Both the position numbers and the translations under genes were made by a program. A DNA stretch of 20,590 nucleotides from the NCBI RefSeq assembly GCF_024708915.1, contig NZ_JANJXQ010000154.1, positions 1 to 20,590 of the forward strand. The letters run 5' to 3'. Below, in pieces: positions 17,173 to 20,590 of this stretch. The DNA is from Thiobacillus sp. (GTDB taxonomy: Bacteria; Pseudomonadota; Gammaproteobacteria; Burkholderiales; Thiobacillaceae). Within the stretch, counting starts at the first letter, position 1, and every line of letters begins with the position of its first letter. The notes under the pieces were generated by a model. It saw only the letters and a list, made by a program, of their open reading frames with translations, did no database searches and was not told where the DNA came from.

Positions 17173-19379
17173 ACCTCTCCCGAACAAACTCGCCAGACGC
17201 CAGCCTGCCTGCAGTCAGCCCGCCCATCCTGCGCGTGCAGCGCGGTACGCACCACGATCCCTTCGAGGTGCTGGGGATGCACCTGCAGCCGGGCGGCGGC
17301 ACGCTGATCCGCACCTTCATGCCCGCCGCGGAGGCGGTCGAGGTGGCCGGCGGCCGCATGGTCCGGGTGCCCGGCACCGACTGTTTCGAGCGCCTGCTGC
17401 CGGCAGGCAGCACGGTCGAGCCGCATCCGTTGCTGCGCTGGCAGGACAAGGGCGCGGGCAATTGGCATACCACGCAATGCCCTTACAGCTTCGGACCGCA
17501 GCTGGGCGAGATGGACTTGCATCTGCTGGGCGAGGGGCGGCATTTTGAAGCCTGGAAAGTGCTCGGTGCGCGTCGGAAAACCGTCGATGGTGTCGATGGC
17601 TGCCTGTTCGCCGTGTGGGCGCCGGCGGTGCAGCGGGTCAGCGTGATCGGCGATTTCAACGACTGGGATGGCCGCCGCCACCCGATGCGCTGCCGCGGCA
17701 CGTCGGGCATATGGGAATTGTTCATCCCTGGTCTGGGGGCCGGCCACGCCTACAAATACGAAATCCTCGGCCGCCACGGCCAGCTGGTGAAGAAAACCGA
17801 TCCCTATGCGCGGCAGATGTTCCTGCGCCCGGAAACCACCAGCCGCGTGCCGGACGACGAAGCCTATGCTTGGGAAGACGGCGCGTGGATCGAGGCGCGC
17901 GCGCATTTCGACTGGCAGCACCGGCCGATCAGCATCTACGAGTTGCATCCCGGTTCCTGGCGGCGCCACGACGACGGCGGCTATTACGGCTGGGACGAAC
18001 TCGCCGCCGAACTGATCCCCTACGTGCAGGACCTCGGCTATACCCATATCGAACTGATGCCGGTGGCCGAGCATCCGCTCGATGCCTCGTGGGGCTACCA
18101 GGTGTCGGGCTATTACGCGCCGACCGCGCGCTTCGGCTCGCCGGACGACTTCCGCGCCTTCGTCGACGCCTGCCACCAGGCCGGCCTCGGCGTGCTGCTC
18201 GACTGGGTGCCGGCGCATTTTCCCAAGGACGACTTCGCGCTGGCGCGCTTCACCGGCGAGCCGGTGTACGAGCACGCCGACCCGCGCCGCGGCGAGCATC
18301 AGGAGTGGGGCACGCTGGTGTTCGACTTCGGCCGCAACGAGGTGCGCAACTTCCTGGTCGCCAACGCGCTGTACTGGCTGGACGAGTTCCATATCGACGG
18401 CCTGCGCGTCGACGCCGTCGCGTCGATGCTGTACCTCGACTATTCGCGCCAGCCGGGCGAGTGGGTGCCGAACCAGTATGGCGGACGCGAGGACATCGAG
18501 GCGATCCACTTCCTGCGCGAGATGAACACCGAGGTGCACGGCCGCTTCCCCGGCGTGCTCACCATCGCCGAGGAATCGACCGCCTGGCCGGCGGTGTCGC
18601 GCCCGGTCGAACTCGGCGGCCTGGGTTTTTCGATGAAATGGAACATGGGCTGGATGAACGACAGCCTCGACTACATCGAGAAGGATCCGGTCTACCGCAA
18701 GTACCAGCACAACCAGCTGACCTTCAGCCAGATGTATGCGTGGACCGAGAACTTCGTGCTGCCGCTGTCGCACGACGAAGTGGTGCACATGAAGAAAAGC
18801 CTGCTCGACAAGATGCCGGGCGACGTCTGGCAGCGCTTCGCCAACCTGCGGGTGTTCTATGCATGGCACTACGCGCATCCAGGCAAGAAGCTGCTGTTCA
18901 TGGGCGGCGAATTCGGCCAGTGGAACGAGTGGAATGAGTCGGGACAACTCGATTGGGCGCTGCTTGCATTCCCCGAGCACGACAGCATCCGCACGTTGCT
19001 GCGCGACCTCAACCGCCTCTATCGCAGCGAGGCGGCGCTGCACGAGTTCGACTTCGACCCGCGCGGATTTCGCTGGATCGACTGCCACGACGCCGACCAG
19101 TCGGTGCTGAGCCTGGTGCGCCAGGGACGGGAGGCGGGCGCGCAGCTGGTGGCACTGTTCAACTTCACTCCGGTTCCGCGCCGCGCTTACCGCATCGGCG
19201 TGCCGTCGGCTTCTCCCTGGTGCGAAGTGCTGAACACCGATTCGGCCTACTACGGCGGCACCAATCTCGGCAACGGCCAGCCGCTTCATCCGCAGAATCT
19301 GCCGTGGATGGGCTTCGAGCAGTCCATGGAGGTGACGATCCCGCCGCTCGGTGCACTGTTTCTCAAACCCTGCGGTTGA
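17133..19379 (+). CDS. glgB: 1,4-alpha-glucan branching enzyme (GH13)
   Basis: GlgB cuts alpha-1,4 chains and reattaches them as alpha-1,6 branches. The 748 residues give the long proteobacterial form: an N-terminal module (HHDPFEVLGMH), a CBM48 module (FAVWAPAVQRVSVIGDFNDWDG), the GH13 barrel, and an all-beta C-terminal domain. Catalytic residues are D427 in GLRVDAVASM, E480 in the AEEST stretch, and D548 in LSHDEVVH. The start at 17133 overlaps malQ by 40 bp; a start at 17169 (MNLSRTNS) would shorten it by 12 residues. The frame is open far upstream through malQ, but that part is an out-of-frame shadow. It is followed after 36 bp by glgA. Confidence 0.95.
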   Translation: MRDSAPPIDVLPMNLSRTNSPDASLPAVSPPILRVQRGTHHDPFEVLGMHLQPGGGTLIRTFMPAAEAVEVAGGRMVRVPGTDCFERLLPAGSTVEPHPLLRWQDKGAGNWHTTQCPYSFGPQLGEMDLHLLGEGRHFEAWKVLGARRKTVDGVDGCLFAVWAPAVQRVSVIGDFNDWDGRRHPMRCRGTSGIWELFIPGLGAGHAYKYEILGRHGQLVKKTDPYARQMFLRPETTSRVPDDEAYAWEDGAWIEARAHFDWQHRPISIYELHPGSWRRHDDGGYYGWDELAAELIPYVQDLGYTHIELMPVAEHPLDASWGYQVSGYYAPTARFGSPDDFRAFVDACHQAGLGVLLDWVPAHFPKDDFALARFTGEPVYEHADPRRGEHQEWGTLVFDFGRNEVRNFLVANALYWLDEFHIDGLRVDAVASMLYLDYSRQPGEWVPNQYGGREDIEAIHFLREMNTEVHGRFPGVLTIAEESTAWPAVSRPVELGGLGFSMKWNMGWMNDSLDYIEKDPVYRKYQHNQLTFSQMYAWTENFVLPLSHDEVVHMKKSLLDKMPGDVWQRFANLRVFYAWHYAHPGKKLLFMGGEFGQWNEWNESGQLDWALLAFPEHDSIRTLLRDLNRLYRSEAALHEFDFDPRGFRWIDCHDADQSVLSLVRQGREAGAQLVALFNFTPVPRRAYRIGVPSASPWCEVLNTDSAYYGGTNLGNGQPLHPQNLPWMGFEQSMEVTIPPLGALFLKPCG

Positions 19380-19415
19380 TTCGATGTGACCAATCAGTAA
19401 CGATGGAAAAGAATA

Positions 19416-20590
19416 ATGAAACGCGGAGCAATGAAAATCCTGTTTGCGGCCAGCGAAGCCTATCCGCTGGTGAAAACCGGCGGCCTGGGCGATGTGCTCC
19501 ACAGCCTGCCGCATGCCTTGCATGACCGCGGCGCCGACATCCGTCTGGTGCTGCCGGGCTATCGCGCGCTGTTGCGCCAGCTCGACCCGATGCGCATTCT
19601 CGGCTGGCTCGACGTGCGCGGCGCCGAGGGCATGGTCGGCGCGCGCATCCTGGAAACGCGCCACCCCGATTTTCCCTTTCCGCTATGGGTAATCGACTGC
19701 CCGCCGCTGTTCGACCGCGAAGGCAATCCCTATGTCGATGCCAACGGCCAGGACTGGCCCGACAATGCCGAGCGCTTCGCGGTGTTCGCGCGGGCGGCGG
19801 CACTGCTGGCGCAGGATGCGCTGAATCTGGGCTGGCAGCCTGCGGTGGTGCATGCGCATGACTGGCAGACCGGCCTGGTGGCGGCGTTGCTGGCCGAGCA
19901 GCCGCGGCGGCCGAAAACCGTGTTTACCATTCACAACCTCGCTTACAGCGGTTATTTCCCGAGCAGCGATTTCGTACGCCTGCAGCTGCCCGGCCACTGG
20001 TGGTCGCCCGAGGGAGTGGAGTTCCATGGCGGCTTTTCCATGCTGAAGGCGGGCATCGTGTATGCCGATGCCGTCACCACGGTAAGCCCTACCTATGCGC
20101 AGGAAATCTGCACCCCCGAATTCGGTTACGGACTCGACGGCTTGCTGCTGTCGCGGCAATACAAATTGCATGGCATTCTCAACGGCATCGATACCCGGAT
20201 CTGGAACCCGTCCACCGATCCGCACTTGCCCGCGCATTACTCGATGAGCCGCATCCAGCCCGGCAAGCGGCGCAACAAGCGGGCCCTGCTCGAACGTTTT
20301 TTGCCGCAGGTCGATGACGCCGCCCTGCAGGCCCCGCTGCTGGGATTGGTGGGGCGGCTGGTCGAGCAGAAGGGTATCGACTGGGTGATCGCCGCAATCC
20401 CGGTGCTGCTCGCCGAGACCGACGCGCGCCTGGTGCTGCTGGGCAGCGGCCAGGCAATGTACGAGCAGAAGCTCGTGCGGCTGGCCAAACAGCACCCGCA
20501 GCGGGTATTCGTCAAGATCGGCTACGACGAGCCGCTGGCGCACCAGATCGAGGCTGGGGCGGACTTGTTCCTGATGCCGTCGCGCTTCGA
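19416..20590 (+). CDS. glgA: Glycogen synthase (ADP-glucose, GT5), 3' truncated by window
   Basis: GlgA adds glucose from ADP-glucose to the non-reducing end of alpha-1,4-glucan. About 391 codons are visible; the rest lies outside the window. The N-terminal half shows [20 protein letters not shown] with the ADP-glucose-binding KTGGL, then [26 protein letters not shown] and a linker with [11 protein letters not shown]. The second domain begins with [16 protein letters not shown]. The window stops at MPSRF, just before the expected EPCGL motif. ATG 19416 is preceded at 8 bases by GGA; the in-frame ATG at 19431 gives the commoner family start (MKILFAASE) but its GGAG is only two bases away. Either start is possible. 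Confidence 0.93.
   Translation, partial: MKRGAMKILFAASEAYPLVKTGGLGDVLHSLPHALHDRGADIRLVLPGYRALLRQLDPMRILGWLDVRGAEGMVGARILETRHPDFPFPLWVIDCPPLFDREGNPYVDANGQDWPDNAERFAVFARAAALLAQDALNLGWQPAVVHAHDWQTGLVAALLAEQPRRPKTVFTIHNLAYSGYFPSSDFVRLQLPGHWWSPEGVEFHGGFSMLKAGIVYADAVTTVSPTYAQEICTPEFGYGLDGLLLSRQYKLHGILNGIDTRIWNPSTDPHLPAHYSMSRIQPGKRRNKRALLERFLPQVDDAALQAPLLGLVGRLVEQKGIDWVIAAIPVLLAETDARLVLLGSGQAMYEQKLVRLAKQHPQRVFVKIGYDEPLAHQIEAGADLFLMPSRF

Noticed and set aside
10043..17900. Slightly lower third-position GC in the glycogen cluster than in 1-3540 as a sign of transfer
   Set aside because: The shift is mild and judged by eye, the genes look like betaproteobacterial housekeeping types, and no mobile-element marks flank them.
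17142..19664. 840-codon open frame on the minus strand opposite glgB/glgA
   Set aside because: A shadow of glgB with biased composition; glgB keeps all catalytic motifs on the plus strand.

Overview
The window reads as chromosomal DNA of a high-GC betaproteobacterium. The basis is the gene order lepB-DUF4845-rnc-era-recO-pdxJ, the order queA-tgt-yajC-secD-secF, and protein motifs typical of that class. A Thiobacillaceae/Nitrosomonadales-type autotroph is a plausible guess, but no rRNA or other taxonomic marker is present, so this is inference.

Layout. (1) 1-3538, plus strand: the 3' end of lepB, a DUF4845 membrane protein, rnc, era, recO and pdxJ, packed with 4-8 bp overlaps except before recO. 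(2) 3542-9591, minus strand, read right to left: queA-tgt (queuosine modification of tRNA), yajC-secD-secF (Sec accessory complex) and a DedA-family membrane protein. Two gaps in this cluster (secF/dedA and yajC/secD) are filled almost exactly by G-rich inverted repeats. (3) 9592-10042: a divergent control region with a tRNA-Leu(CAA) gene, a -10 box almost touching queA, and a consensus-matching sigma-54 promoter ahead of pgi. (4) 10043-20590, plus strand: pgi, glk, glgC, a GH57 glycoside hydrolase, malQ, glgB and glgA (cut by the window end), with gaps of 55 bp or less, or overlaps.

How the parts work together. Region 1 covers RNA processing, ribosome maturation, DNA repair and vitamin B6 synthesis. 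Region 2 handles tRNA wobble modification and protein export. Region 4 is a glycogen module. GlgC, GlgA and GlgB make the polymer. GH57 and MalQ can shorten and rearrange it, releasing some free glucose, which Glk and Pgi could return to central metabolism. No glycogen phosphorylase, debranching enzyme or phosphoglucomutase is inside the window.

The most notable signal is the sigma-54 -24/-12 element upstream of the glycogen module. It suggests control by an enhancer-binding activator, for example by nitrogen status or surface/polymer signals. Other points worth attention are a C7 slippery site that could fuse QueA to Tgt, a possibly leaderless queA transcript, and the stop-to-start inverted repeats. 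I found no CRISPR array, insertion sequence, prophage or defence system.
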